NCBI GenBank assembly: GCA_964016985.1
Contig: OZ024833.1
Span: 64,754,687-64,818,686, forward strand
Reading direction: 5' to 3'
DNA length: 64,000 nt
Source of the DNA: Anodontia alba
Lineage: Eukaryota; Mollusca; Bivalvia; Lucinida; Lucinidae
Part shown: positions 29,984-41,099 of the stretch, piece by piece
Position numbering within the stretch: position 1 is the first letter of the stretch
How the letters are laid out: each line of letters starts with the position of its first letter
Made by a program: the position numbers and the translations under genes
Notes under the pieces: generated by a model
Seen by the model: only the letters and a program-made list of their open reading frames with translations
Database searches by the model: none
What the model was told of the DNA's origin: nothing

Positions 29984-30260
29984 CATCACGAAAACACGCC
30001 TTTATAATTTTGACCCTCTTTAATCCCACTTTTATATAGTAAAACTGGGATTTACAGTGGTATACATTATTTTGTTTTATTTCTGTTAAAAACATAGATT
30101 ATGGGTACTCGTTAGAACCGCCTCGCCGAGGCGGTTCTAATGAGTACCCACAATCTGTTTTGAGCAGAAATATGAAAAAAAAATCAGAATTTTTATCTGA
30201 AAAAAATTATTTTTTAGAGGTATAATTTTCTATATATTTGAATAGGCTTGTTTTCGTAAT
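29984..30260 (+). mobile_element. PAL-A MITE, full copy
   Basis: Begins 36 bp outside the 4.7 kb element. The right end has lost its last base (CGTAATA). Confidence 0.9.
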
Positions 30261-30746
30261 AAGCCCACTCCGGGATTTTTTGGGAATTTATATGAGGATC
30301 ACCGGTGAGGCACAATTGGCCGAAACTAGCTTGTCAGGCCTGAAAATTGTACACTTCAGCTGTTTCCTGTTGCGTGGGTGTGTTCATTGCTATAAAAGGT
30401 AAGGGTGAATATAATAATTTAAAGTCATTTTCAGAGTACATCTGCAACAGACAGTTTTATTTCAGGAACTTATGGAAAACTATTATAGTCAACCAATTTT
30501 AAATGTCAGCATGCTACTTTTGTCCAGCTCGACATGACCTTAAATGGCCTGAATGCGTGACTGTGCCGTGTTACCTGAACTAAGAAAAATAATATAAAAA
30601 AATACATTTTGCCTCTGTCTGGAAAATTCAATTATTCATGTAGCTTTGTCTCCATATTATACACAGTAATAACCGAATTTAAAAGGTCAGAATATGGACC
30701 AAAACGTGAAAGATAAAATATACCGAATACATTGTAAGCCAATATA
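30261..30746. other. Unique sequence, no gene seen
   Basis: No protein-like ORF and no recognised repeat. Confidence 0.5.
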
Positions 30747-30853
30747 CCCAGTAAACATTCTACATAAATCTATAGCGGACTGTTATCGACCCGTCAGGGT
30801 AGCTGACGGGCCGATAACGGCCCGTTGTAGATTTATTAAGAATGCTAGCTAGG
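30747..30853. mobile_element. Family U palindrome
   Basis: CCCAGTAAACATTCTACATA and AAGAATGCTAGCTAGG are the ends. The tip GACCCGTCAGGGTAGCTGAC with CGGGCCGATAACGGCCC shows diverged left and cleaner right arms. Confidence 0.82.
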
Positions 30854-30937
30854 TACAAACCAAGGGCGAATCCAGAAAGGAGTTATTTGAACGCACACCT
30901 GGGGAAAATCTAGAAAATCCTCTCGAGTTTCACTTTC

Positions 30938-31010
30938 AAAATAGAGGCTACTCTAAAAGGAAAGAATTTGCTCCCTCTCTTAGCATATTCTTTCCTTTAA
31001 GAGTAGCTCC
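30938..31010. mobile_element. Family G hairpin
   Basis: GAGGCTACTCTAAAAGGAAAG and CTTTCCTTTAAGAGTAGCTC. It abuts a PAL-A copy at 31012. Confidence 0.75.
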
Positions 31011-31011
31011 T

Positions 31012-31264
31012 CATCACGAAAACCTACCTATATAATTTTGACCCCCTTAAACCCCACTTTTATATAGTAAAACTGGGGTTTACAGGGGTATACATTATTT
31101 TTCTTATTTCTGCTCAAAACCAGAGATTGTGGGTACTCGTTAGAACCGCCTCGATGAGGCGGTTCTAACGAGAACCCACAATCTACGTTTTGAGCAGAAA
31201 TAAGAAAAAGTAACAGAATTTTTATCTGAAAGCTTTCATTTTTTGGTGGTGTGTTTTCGTAATG
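31012..31264 (+). mobile_element. PAL-A MITE, short right end
   Basis: The left end and hairpin are complete (loop CCTCGATGAGG). The right region is about 25 bp shorter than standard because GAAATTTTCAATATATTTG is missing before GTGTTTTCGTAATG. Confidence 0.9.
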
Positions 31265-31539
31265 TATTTTAGAAGATAAATTTCTATCCCTTAAGAACAG
31301 TCCCTATGGTCAAGAAGGAAAATATCTTATGTTAGTCGATGTCTCTATTTTGCAAGTATTTTTCGTACGCATGTTACGTACATGCGTAAAGAGCGTAATT
31401 CGCGCTACGCATATGGAAACGTCCACACGTTTGAGTACATTTTTCTAGGAACTTGTTCATTCACTGAACCAAGTCTTTTATTGCGTAGCATGGCGTTAGA
31501 AGATTTCTAAGCTGGATGAAATAGTTCTCTATTCAAGGA

Positions 31540-31712
31540 GAGACAACTCTGACAAAATTGGTCTTGCTTCCCTTCTGAAAAGGGGTCATTCTAAAAGAAA
31601 ATAATTTGCTCCCCATTGGAGCAGATTCTTTCCTTGTAGAGTAGACTCCTTTTCAGAAAGGGTTTGTTACTCTGAAAAGGAAGACAGGAAGTCACAAAAG
31701 TTGTCTCCCATG
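31540..31712. mobile_element. Family G element
   Basis: GAGACAACTCTGACAAAATTG and GTCACAAAAGTTGTCTCCC are the outer ends. Inner arms GGTCATTCTAAAAG and TTGTAGAGTAGACTCC enclose GCTCCCCATTGGAGC. Confidence 0.78.
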
Positions 31713-31849
31713 TAAACACGACGGAAAATCTGTCAGTTGTATCGAATAAAATCTGTAAAGGCTGCTTTTGGAAATGAAAAACACAAAACTGAAGTCCCCT
31801 TAATTCAGAAAGATTTCACTGTTATCTTCCACTTTCCAACAGAGTAAAC

Positions 31850-32128
31850 CATTACGAAAACATGCCTATTCAAATATATTGAAAATTTTACAACCAAAAA
31901 AGAAAAAAAAATCAGATAAAAATTCTGATATTTTTCATATTTCTGCTGAAAACATAGATTGTGGGTACTCGTTAGAACCGCCTCGCCGAGGCGGTTCTAA
32001 CGAGTACCCACAATCTATGTTTTTGAGCAGAAATAAGAAAAATAATGTATACCCCTGTAAAGCCCAGTTTTACTATATAAAAGTGGGGTTTAAGGGGGTC
32101 AAAATTATATAGGCGTGTTTTCGTGATG
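31850..32128 (-). mobile_element. PAL-A MITE, full copy
   Basis: Termini CATTACGAAAACA and CGTGATG. The loop is CCTCGCCGAGG on the + strand, the reverse of other minus copies. Confidence 0.92.
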
Positions 32129-32239
32129 CTGTATTATTTTTAAACTCGTCACTGGTAGGCATATGTATACATGTAAAACGTGATATTCGTAACTGCGTGA
32201 TGGCTAAACATACAATATTCGGTGTTTGAATCGCGCCAT

Positions 32240-32340
32240 GCGAAAATGTTTTCCCGGGCATATGTGGACCATTTGAAAGTTTAGATACGTTTGCTTTCAG
32301 GCTTCGAATATCGAGCAGCGCGACATATTCTGCGATTTTG
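32240..32340. mobile_element. Family D long-form end
   Basis: GCCATGCGAAAATGTTTTCC followed by GGGCATATGTGGACC resembles the left end of the copy at 5336. The rest is missing. Confidence 0.4.
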
Positions 32341-32587
32341 CGCAAATGTTATACACCGTCGTAATTATACCAGCAGTATGGTTGGATGTAGTTGCGGTCA
32401 TGGTACCAAAGCCGTAATTCAAAATCATAAATCCATAAACGAATGACGAATCAGAATGTTCAGACCTACAGACATGGACCCCAGAACAAAGGGTGTAATG
32501 CGAAAACACTCGTGTGCGTACACACAAACGCATACGTACGCATGCACATCTGAAATTATGTCCTTATACACACAAACGCACACACAC

Positions 32588-32740
32588 GCTTCTCATTTTT
32601 GTCAATTCGTACTCATCGCTTTGGTCAATTTGTACTCATCGCTTTGGTCAATTCGTACTCATTTGGTAAATTCGTTGTCGTTGTTCGGTCAACTCGTTCT
32701 CAAGGTTCTGGTCAGTTCGTTCTCATTTTGGTACTATTTT
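32588..32740 (+). repeat. Minisatellite V, forward array
   Basis: Units of about 20-22 bp, TTGGTCAATTCGTACTCATC, repeated about six times with decay to the right. Confidence 0.88.
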
Positions 32741-32840
32741 GGAAATTATATTTGTTGAACAAACGGACACATTTACTTATTTCAGTCACAGACCATGCGT
32801 AGACCTACCTGTCTAGAATGTTCGCGCGAGCGTATGGCAG

Positions 32841-32842
<2 letters not shown>

Positions 32843-32899
<57 letters not shown>
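32843..32899. repeat. (GATA)n microsatellite
   Basis: About 14 perfect GATA units. Confidence 0.97.
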
Positions 32900-32900
<1 letters not shown>

Positions 32901-32999
32901 CCTTTATGTTATGTGCTCTTTACAAGAACACAACGCGATATTGCACACGACACTCTAAACAGGAATCCAAGATACAAATATTAGAGGATTTTGTTATTG

Positions 33000-33002
<3 letters not shown>

Positions 33003-33049
<47 letters not shown>
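33003..33049. repeat. (GA)n microsatellite
   Basis: About 23 GA units. Confidence 0.97.
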
Positions 33050-33052
<3 letters not shown>

Positions 33053-33184
33053 GCCAGTATTGCATATTCAGTATTTCACAAGAACACGAACACACATAGC
33101 ATGCCAAACGATACTGGTTTGTGCGAAATAACGACAATCTATACAGGAATTCATGATTAGCCACAGATTGTAGTATTCTATAAA

Positions 33185-33275
33185 ACTTGTAGTTAAATAT
33201 TTTTATCAATTAAACCTTTCTTGGATAAAAAAAATGTCTATTTTTGAGGAATATGGAGCCTTTAATGCACAGGAC
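33185..33275. mobile_element. Family L fragment
   Basis: CAATTAAACCTTTCTTGG and GAGGAATATGGAGCCTTTAA are the right part of family L. The left part is missing. Confidence 0.7.
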
Positions 33276-33321
33276 CTATTGAAACCGGACCAGCGTACCA
33301 GATGTGGGCGGTATCCAGGCA

Positions 33322-33354
<33 letters not shown>

Positions 33355-33372
33355 ATTATTATTATTATTATT
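33322..33372. repeat. (ATT)n microsatellite
   Basis: About 17 ATT units with one AAT interruption. The poly-Ile ORFs here are artefacts. Confidence 0.97.
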
Positions 33373-33687
33373 TCAAATATAGAGAATACTAAGACAACAC
33401 TGCGTGAATGTTGTTCACATATTGCAACAAACAGAAAGGGACCTAATGTATTTACCCTGAGTATTCGAACAGACACATCTGAACAGACATTGTAGACCCA
33501 GTACAGACACTTCAGAATGATAAGGATCTATACTGTATGTCGCTCATGGGTTACTGCAGTCAAAAAGCACCATCTAATTGAATAAAAAGTGCAGTTGAAG
33601 CAAATTGTAAGCACATTTCGAAGCAAAATTTTTAAAAAGTCTTGTAGCTTGAAATCATCCACCGAGTGTTTGACATTTCCTGTGAAT

Positions 33688-33965
33688 CATTACGAAAACA
33701 TGCCTATTCAAATGCACAGAAAATTTTACCTCCAAAAACTTAAAATTTTCAGAAAAAAAATCTGATATTTTTCAAATTTCTGTTCAAAACATAGATTGTG
33801 GGTACTCGTTAGAACCGCCTCGGCGAGGCGGTTCTAACGAGTACCCACAATCTATGCTTTTGAGCAGAAATAGGAAAAATAATGCACACCTCTGTAAGCC
33901 CCAGTTTTACAATATAAAAGTGGGGTTTAAGGGGGTCAAAATTATATAGGCATGTTTTCGTAATG
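33688..33965 (-). mobile_element. PAL-A MITE, full copy
   Basis: Termini CATTACGAAAACA and CGTAATG. Here both ends show the CATTACG form. Confidence 0.92.
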
Positions 33966-34178
33966 TGTTCATAGATCATTCTTTCTTTTTCGTTTCGTTT
34001 GATTTCTTGGAAAGGCTAATATTTTTCCCTCTTTTTTAATCGGGACCTTTTCTGGAGTCTCTTTCAATGATAGCCCTGTTTGTTTTATGTACAAGAGTGC
34101 TAAATGTTTTATGTACAAGGGTGCTAAATGAGCCTTACATCAACAAAGAGCTTTTGCTACCAAACAATAACACTTTCT

Positions 34179-34467
34179 CATCAAGAAAACATGCCTCATA
34201 GTATATAATATTGACCCCCTTAAACCCCACTTTTATATAGTAAAACTGGGGTTTACAGGGGTATACATTATTTTTTTTTTATTTCTGCTCAAAAACATAG
34301 ATTGTAGGTACTCATTAGAACCGCCTCGCCGAGGCGGTTCTAACGAGTACCCACAATTTATGTTTTGAGTAGAAATGTGAAAAAAATATCAGAGTTATTT
34401 ATCTGAAAATTTTCAGTTTTTGGAGGTGAAATTTTCTATATATTTAAATAGGCGTGTTTTCGTAATG
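34179..34467 (+). mobile_element. PAL-A MITE, full copy
   Basis: Left terminus altered to CATCAAGAAAACA, right CGTAATG. A T-run insertion lies before TTATTTCTGCTC. Confidence 0.9.
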
Positions 34468-34600
34468 TGTTATCTGAGACAATTATTTTGCACAAATTAA
34501 TCATTAAGTATTTAACTAAATGTTTGTAGCATTAAATAATAATTGCATCTTTTGTACAATTTAGACAAATAACAAAATCCTATAATATTATAGAACAGAA

Positions 34601-34730
34601 TAGAAAAGGATAGATTTTATTACAAATTTCCAGAAGGCGTTAAATTTTAGCCCATGAGGATATAATACAAACATATACGATGGCATATGACAGAATCAAT
34701 GAACAAACAAACAAAAGCATTCTCTGTTAA
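34601..34730 (-). mobile_element. Retroposon 3' end fragment
   Basis: GATAGATTTTATTACAAATTTC, CAGAAGGC and AGCCCATGAGGATATAATAC are shared with 36520-36590. On the minus strand both would end in a simple-repeat tail, as LINE or SINE 3' ends do. Confidence 0.5.
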
Positions 34731-34802
34731 TACCTGAAAAAAAAACACACACACACACAAACACGCTTCAATTATGCAAAGTCAAATATGTTGTGGATAA
34801 AA

Positions 34803-35004
34803 CCCTTGTCCTGCTGAACCCGGATATACTCTTCCTTTGCAAACAGTGTAGATCCAGATCAGTTGGCTTCTAAGCCAACTGATCTGGATCTGCAGTGTTT
34901 GCCATTAAGTATATAAATCTATATCAACATCCTTGATCAAGTGATCTGATTGGCTGAAAATTAGAAATAGGTGTGGTTTCTTAATTTATTCAGCAGGACA
35001 ATGG
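34803..35004 (+). mobile_element. Family I MITE, full copy
   Basis: Right TTAA at 35005-35008, left border altered. Ends CCTTGTCCTGCTGAACCC and TTCAGCAGGACAATGG. The hairpin tip is TTGGCTTCTAAGCCAA. Confidence 0.87.
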
Positions 35005-35209
35005 TTAACATTATGTGGAGAAGGTCATACCTCAAAAAATATTGAAATCAGCATATTAGAACAGTAGGTTGTGACCAAACCTAGCTGCACTAGCCGTATC
35101 TTGCCAAAATTATCTTTAGGAATCTATAGCTAGCGGGGAACGTGTGGCGGACCAATGTCCAGACAACACGCCCCTGCATTCCTTCCTCTTTATGCAAGTC
35201 TCGGCTTGA

Positions 35210-35487
35210 CATTACGAAAACAAGCCTATTCAAATATATTGGAAATTTAAAAACCCAAAAAGGAAAATTTTCATATAAAAATTCTGATATTTTTCATATT
35301 CCTGCTCAAAACATAGATTGTGGGTATTCGTTAGAACGGCCTCGCTGAGGCGGTTCTAACGAGTACCCACAATCTTTGTTTTTGAGCAGAAATAGGAAAA
35401 ATAATGTATACCCCTGTAAACCCCAGATTTACTATATAAAAGTGGGGTTTAAGGGGGTCAAAACTATATAAGTATGTTTTCGTGATG
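35210..35487 (-). mobile_element. PAL-A MITE, full copy
   Basis: Termini CATTACGAAAACA and CGTGATG. The loop on the + strand is CCTCGCTGAGG. Confidence 0.92.
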
Positions 35488-35562
35488 AACAGAAATGGCC
35501 ACAATACACCGTTCCAAATCCAGCAATACCAAGTGATCTAACACATAAGTATTAGTCGATAC

Positions 35563-35720
35563 TGACGTCATAACTAACGTCACCAAACAAAACATGGTGT
35601 CGACGTTCAGTGCTTAATAACATTTCAAGCGCTGCAGAGACAAAAACAAAAAGTTTTGGCAGATTATAATATTCTTGTTACCAAAATGCTCCTTACATTC
35701 TAACTAAGCAAAGATATATT
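35563..35720. repeat. Dispersed repeat W-flank, copy 2
   Basis: Same order of blocks as 29031-29190, with GAACGTCATGGC deleted (ACATGGTGTCGACGTTCAG). Confidence 0.75.
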
Positions 35721-35804
35721 CCATTTTAAATCTGTACATAAAAATAATAATAGCACTAATGTTCAGCTTTTTTTTTAAATAATAGACGGGTATTTCACAG
35801 TCTG

Positions 35805-36116
<312 letters not shown>

Positions 36117-36163
36117 GTCAGCTCATATCCGTATGCTTTTTTCCAATAACCGAAATGCGTGTT

Positions 36164-36168
36164 ATCTA

Positions 36169-36208
<40 letters not shown>

Positions 36209-36244
36209 CAAGGAAAAAAAAAACAAAAAAAAAAAAAAAAAAAA
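36164..36244. repeat. (AAT)n then poly-A
   Basis: About 12 AAT units followed by an A-rich tract. Confidence 0.95.
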
Positions 36245-36249
36245 CACTG

Positions 36250-36347
36250 AGTAAATATGAAAAATTTCAGATTTTTTTTTATCTGAAAACTTCCAGTTTT
36301 TGTTGGTAAAATTTTCAATATATTTGAATAGGCATGTTTTCGTAATG
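36250..36347 (+). mobile_element. PAL-A MITE, right end only
   Basis: Starts at AAATATGAAAAATTTCAG and ends TGTTTTCGTAATG. The left part is replaced by the AAT/A repeat. Confidence 0.88.
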
Positions 36348-36478
36348 ATCTTTTTGTGTGTTAAGCGTTATGACTGCAGGGACAAGTAAGGAGACAGCAA
36401 ATTTCACTGATCACTATTCATGGATGAGCATAGACTTATCAAGGTCTGATGTGTTTCTGACACACTTTAAAAATATTA

Positions 36479-36523
<45 letters not shown>

Positions 36524-36591
36524 TTTATTTCAAAATTCCAAAAGGCTCTGAAGCCCATGAGGATACAACAAATACAAATATATACCTGACG
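36479..36591 (-). mobile_element. (AAGT)n tail plus retroposon 3' end
   Basis: About 11 AAGT units, then TTTTATTTCAAAATTCC and GCCCATGAGGATACAAC as at 34601. On the minus strand the body ends in an ACTT tail. Confidence 0.6.
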
Positions 36592-36594
36592 GCA

Positions 36595-36650
<56 letters not shown>
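36592..36650. repeat. (CA)n microsatellite
   Basis: About 28 CA units. Confidence 0.97.
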
Positions 36651-36654
<4 letters not shown>

Positions 36655-36656
<2 letters not shown>

Positions 36657-36986
36657 GTCGACTCCCGTTATCTCGAATTCCAAGGGACTCACTGAAACAC
36701 TTCGAGATATCCGTACTTCGACATATCAGAGTTGAGAGAGTGAGGAAAACAATATATTGAACAACCACATTTAACAAATGAATATGTAATTTGACTCCTG
36801 AAGTTAGAAATATGTATATAAAATAATGTGGAAAAGAGGAGAAATTGCTCCTGAGGAGCAATTTCTCCTCTTTTCCACATTATTTTGTTACCTGTTGCCA
36901 TAGTTTCATGTTAAAACAGGGACCAGATTTTCACTTCGAGATAAGCGGTTATTCGAAATAAGCGAGTTCGAGATAACGAGGTTCGA

Positions 36987-36989
<3 letters not shown>
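36655..36989 (+). mobile_element. Family O palindromic MITE, TA-flanked
   Basis: TA at 36653-36654 and 36990-36991. Ends CAGTCGACTCCCGTTATCTC and GAGATAACGAGGTTCGACTG, a pogo/Tigger-like form. The centre (36829-36883) is a perfect hairpin built on GTGGAAAAGAGGAGAAATTG. Several CTCGAGAT-type motifs are arranged in opposition. Confidence 0.9.

Positions 36990-37073
<84 letters not shown>
36990..37073. repeat. (AT)n microsatellite
   Basis: About 41 AT units grown directly from the TA duplication of the family O element. Confidence 0.97.
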
Positions 37074-37075
<2 letters not shown>

Positions 37076-37344
37076 AGCACTTAACAAGACATTGAATTGA
37101 CAAGTAATTTTGACAGTACTTTGCAATTAATACCAAACAGTAGTGCAAAATATCATGACAGCATATCAAAATATCATGACACACGCAGTGCAGAGAGCAT
37201 GTGGCGTACCCAGTATACAGACATCATGCTCCCTGCTCCCGAAATATGTCCTTTGCTATGTACCACCGGCATGAACCAACGCAGTTAGTTATGACCTTAT
37301 CGGCGGAGAAGGTGTGTAATAGGTAGCATATCGCACACTGTAAC

Positions 37345-37460
37345 CTCTTGACAGTATACAGAGGATATTTACTCTTTAGCTGTGAACACCGTAACACCCC
37401 CATCAAGCGCAATGAAAGCATCAGTACCTTCACGAGTGCGAGATGATATATGTAGTACGA
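37345..37460. repeat. Palindrome W left arm, diverged
   Basis: ATTTACTCTTTAGCTGTGAA, GAAAGCATCAGTACC and TTCACGAGTGCGAGATG match the left arm at 28830. The right arm is absent. Confidence 0.65.
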
Positions 37461-37834
37461 AATAAACATTTGTTTAACACAAGACTAAAGAATCAGATTA
37501 ACAAATTATGTGGTGAAGATTGTCGCATTAACCCATTGTATTCATCTAATTATATTGTTTACATTTCTATGTACATAATGATTATGTAAAACAATCAAAA
37601 GAGAATAAATTTAATTGGTAATTAATGAAATTAAATGCTTGTTTGTTATCATTTACTGTTGTTGTTTTCCTGCTATATTTGGAAGGTTTTCTCTCTTTCT
37701 ATCTTTCTTTCTTAGATTAAAATCTAAAAGGTGAATTTATTCGGATTTCTCATTTTATAGTTCATTTCTGTTATATTTGGGAGTTTTTCTTTCTTTTTCT
37801 TTCTTGATTTCCTTCGAAATTAATCGAACTTAGT
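37461..37834. other. AT-rich sequence, no gene seen
   Basis: Two CTTTCTTTCT-type tracts (37690-37715 and 37785-37805) and nothing else recognisable. Confidence 0.5.
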
Positions 37835-38005
37835 GTGAGAACGAATTGACCAAAATAAGCTCGAATTGACCTAGATGAGTACGAGTTGACCAAATGAGGA
37901 CGAATAGACCGATGAAAATATTGATGAGTACGAGTTGACCGAAAAATGAGTACGAATTGACCAAAATGAGAGCGAATTGACTAAGTACGAATGAACTTTA
38001 GTACA
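37835..38005 (-). repeat. Minisatellite V, inverted array
   Basis: Units GAGTACGAATTGACCAAAATG, the reverse complement of those at 32588-32740. About seven diverged units. Confidence 0.88.
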
Positions 38006-38040
38006 AATTAACTTCGTACCCGGGGGAGATAGTTCACGTG

Positions 38041-38128
38041 GTGTTTTTTTTTTTTTTTTGTTTTTTGTTGTTGTTTTTTTGTTTTGTTTTCTTTTTCTTT
38101 TTTTTCTTTTTTTTTTTTTTTTTTTTTG
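38041..38128. repeat. T-rich low-complexity tract
   Basis: Long T runs broken by G and C. Lys-rich or Phe-rich ORFs over it are artefacts. Confidence 0.9.
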
Positions 38129-38164
38129 CATTTCAGTCAGTGTTAATCGTATCAGTATGCCTAA

Positions 38165-38265
38165 ATGTTATCATTTGGGCCGGCGGCTGAGAAAAGGGTC
38201 CTTAGAACATATACAAACAGCGAAGATTCCGACCAGCGTCAGGATCTTCGCTGTGCGCCTACACA
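38165..38265. mobile_element. Family D fragment
   Basis: ACAGCGAAGATTCCGACCAG and CAGGATCTTCGCTGTGCGCC face each other. Confidence 0.5.
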
Positions 38266-38295
38266 ATATAGGACCTTGTTGAAGGTATTAAGGAT

Positions 38296-38576
38296 CATTA
38301 CGAAAACATGCCTATTCAAATATACTGAAAATTTTATCATCAAAAAAATGAAAAAAAATCAGATAAAAAAATCTTATATTTTTCATATTTCTGCTCAAAA
38401 CACAGATTGTGGGTACTCGTTAGAACCGCCTTCATGGGGCAGTTCTAACAATCTATGTTTCTGAGCAGAAATATGAAAAATAATGTATACCGCTGTAAAC
38501 CCCAGTTTTACTATATAAAAGTGAGATTTGAGGTGGGGGGGGGGGGTCAAAATTATATAGACATGTTTTCGTGATG
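38296..38576 (-). mobile_element. PAL-A MITE, hairpin damaged
   Basis: Termini CATTACGAAAACA and CGTGATG. The right arm of the hairpin is cut short (CAGTTCTAACAATCTATG), and a G-run (38533-38546) has grown in the left block. Confidence 0.9.
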
Positions 38577-38964
38577 TAATAGCGAAGATCTTGACCCGAC
38601 GCATCGCTACATGTATACAAACAGGTCTAGGGCTGGGCCATTCGTATGTGCCCTGAGGGCCTTTTTGTCAACCGGCAGCCCATTTAGAACTGTGTAATTA
38701 TTTTAAAGCTGATTTACTATGTAAGATTACAGTTTAGACGCAATGCATATTTGATCTTATTTATTATTTTTTTTTGTGTGTTTTTAAAGGCGTTTATTTA
38801 ACACCGATAGCAGGTAAATAGTTTGCATTGAGTGGAGCTTTTGGTTTCTCATTCAACTAATTAGCTTGATTTGTAACTATACTCGCTTAATGTTTGCTGC
38901 AGTTGACAATATTGGAAAATGAAAAAAACAAAAACAAAAAAACGATACCTAACTTGAGAAAAAG
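38577..38964. other. No gene seen
   Basis: AT-rich, with an A-rich tract at 38915-38942. Confidence 0.5.
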
Positions 38965-39150
38965 GGACCGTATGTCATGTGCGAATAGCGAAAACAATAT
39001 CAGTTTGCGCATGCGTGCAGTCTGATCTGAAACTTCCATTGCTCGATATATTTCACAGTATCAAATGAGTCTGTATGTAGGTAATGATGGCCCTGATCAG
39101 ACTGTGCGGATGCACAGGCTGGTCTGGACCATTGTTGCCTGCAAGTGTAA
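38965..39150. mobile_element. Family D element, long form
   Basis: GACCGTATGTCATGTGCG at the left. The second stem is GGCCCTGATCAGACTGTGCG with GCACAGGCTGGTCTGGACC. Confidence 0.6.
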
Positions 39151-39195
39151 TAGAACGTTTTTCTCACATTGTGCATCAAGTGCATTTTATTAACA

Positions 39196-39507
39196 CAGTC
39201 GACTATCGTTTTCTCGACTTCGCTTATCTCGAATAATCGCTTATATCGAAGTGAAAACCTGGTCCGTTTAAACATAAAAATCTAACAAGCGGTACGTAAC
39301 AAAATATTGTGGAAAAGAATAAAATTGCTCCTCTTTTCCACAATATTTTCAATATATCTCAAACATCAGGAGTCAAATTGATATTCATTTGTGTAATGTG
39401 GTTGTTAGAAATATTTTTTCCTCAGTTTAGTATATCCGTGTCGAGGGGTGGATATCTCGTCGTATTTCAGAGAGTCTCTTGGTCTTCTGGAGAAGGAGAG
39501 TCGACTG
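39196..39507 (-). mobile_element. Family O MITE
   Basis: Right border TA (39508-39509), left border altered to CA. CAGTCGACTATCGTTTTCTC and GGAGAGTCGACTG are the ends. The hairpin is shortened to TTGTGGAAAAGAATAAAATTG with CTCCTCTTTTCCACAA. Confidence 0.88.
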
Positions 39508-39551
39508 TATTATCATTATTGAAATTTCATTTCGACCTGTACATGTAACTA

Positions 39552-39860
39552 CAGTCGACTCTCGTTATCTCGAAGTCCAAGGGACTCTCTGAAATACTTT
39601 GAGATATCCATACCTCGACATATCATATTTGCGGAATTGAGGAAAAAATAGGTCGAACAACCACGTTTCACAAATGAATATGTAATTTCACTCCTGAAGT
39701 TAGAAATAACTTGAAAATATTGCAGAAAAGAGGAGATATTGTTTCTACTCTTATCCATAATATTTTGTTACCTTTGTTCCATGTTAAAACAGGGACCAGA
39801 TTTTCACTGAGATAAGCGAATATTCGAGATCAGCGAAGTCGACATAACGAGAGTCGACTG
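39552..39860 (+). mobile_element. Family O MITE
   Basis: TA at 39550-39551 and 39861-39862. Ends CAGTCGACTCTCGTTATCTC and ATAACGAGAGTCGACTG, the most symmetrical in the window. It lies 44 bp from the previous copy in opposite orientation. Confidence 0.92.
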
Positions 39861-39879
39861 TATTCAGTTTCCATATTTA

Positions 39880-40130
39880 TCCTAAATATTTGGACAACTT
39901 AATTCTGTACCAAACATCTCATAAAATTTGAAAAAACGTCCATTTTACCAGCTATTGATTTGTCTAAAACCTGCTGCATGAGTGACAAACAGTGTGGACC
40001 CAAATCAGACGCCGCATTCGGCGGCGTCTTATCTGGGTCTGCACTGTTTTGCTTAGGCTTGTCTGTCTCAGTACTTGGGGCGAGTACGGTACGTTGCGTA
40101 ACTTCAGGTAACATTTGGACTAACCGGTTG
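39880..40130. mobile_element. Family J element, full copy
   Basis: Outer ATCCTAAATATTTGGACAAC on the left. The stem is GACAAACAGTGTGGACCC with GGGTCTGCACTGTTTTGC, the tip GACGCCGCATTCGGCGGCGTC. The right part has CTTGTCTGTCTCAGTACTTG. Confidence 0.8.
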
Positions 40131-40601
40131 CAGTTTGGTTAATATAATGACTATACCATTAGATCAGATCTTAAGATTCTACTGATACATTTCAAGGTTC
40201 TGTCTTAGTACTTAGGGCATATACGATACGTTGCTGACATCCAGGGCCCAGTCGTTCAAAACTAAAGACGTCGTTAGTTAACATATCGTTAAAACTTTAA
40301 TCATTACATATGGCATAAACGCTTATATTTTTGCTGAAAAAAATGTGAGTAGCTTTTGCATATGCAAAAGCTACTCACATTTTTTTTCAGCAAAAATACC
40401 TGCGAATTAGATACTGTATTTACTAGAACAGTTAACAGTTTGACCACTAACGAGCTCGTTAAGCTAACGAAGCTTTCAACAACTGGGCACAGATAACATT
40501 TTTACTAGCTAACGTTAGTTTCAGTTTGGTGTATATTAGTGACTACCATTAGATTAGATCAGATCTTAAGAATCTTCTGATAAATTTTAAGGTTCTGTTT
40601 A
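40125..40601. repeat. Direct duplication flanking family C copy 2
   Basis: CCATTAGATCAGATCTTAAG and AAGGTTCTGT occur at about 40157-40205 and again at 40545-40600, on either side of the family C element. Confidence 0.7.
40244..40488 (-). mobile_element. Family C MITE
   Basis: Ends GGGCCCAGTCGTTCAAAAC and GCTTTCAACAACTGGGC. TAACGAGCTCGTTAAGCTAA lies on the right here, so the copy is reversed relative to 3880. The hairpin tip is TTTTGCATATGCAAAA. Confidence 0.87.
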
Positions 40602-40733
40602 TTCTCAGACTGTTTTATGAAGCTTTATTACATGTATGTCCTCATTTCAGCAGACATCATCTTTTAGGAAATTTCACTTCTTTCATTCGCTTAGTATTCA
40701 AAGAGACTTTTAACTGCGATTACTACACTGTTT

Positions 40734-41039
40734 GCCGGCCTTGGTGGCTCAGTTGGATGCGCGTCCGACTTGGATCATGAAGTTGCGGGTTCGACCCCCG
40801 CCGGGTCGGCAACATTCTTTCGTTGAGGATGATCATGAAAGATTTTCTACGGTCATTCTCTCCCTTCCGCTGATTCAAAAGGAGCAGTTGTCAGTTTCTG
40901 GCGAAAGAATGTGTGCAATACTGGTTAACCCGCTTAGAGGACTAAGCCTGCCCAGTAAAGGTGTGTTTAAGTAAACTGACCGCGCTTGACATGACCCATT
41001 GGATTGACTGGGCCGTAAAACCTCAACATAAACAAATCC
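40734..41039 (+). mobile_element. SINE-1 with 10-bp target duplication
   Basis: Direct repeat TACACTGTTT at 40724-40733 and 41040-41049. Head GCCGGCCTTGGTGGCTCAGT, B box GGGTTCGACCCCC. The target TACACTGTTTG is itself the stem end of the H/I/J hairpins, so it may have landed in an old hairpin element. Confidence 0.93.
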
Positions 41040-41099
41040 TACACTGTTTAATTTAGACTCTAAATGTGTTTTATGTTAGATTATATGTGTTTTATGTGT

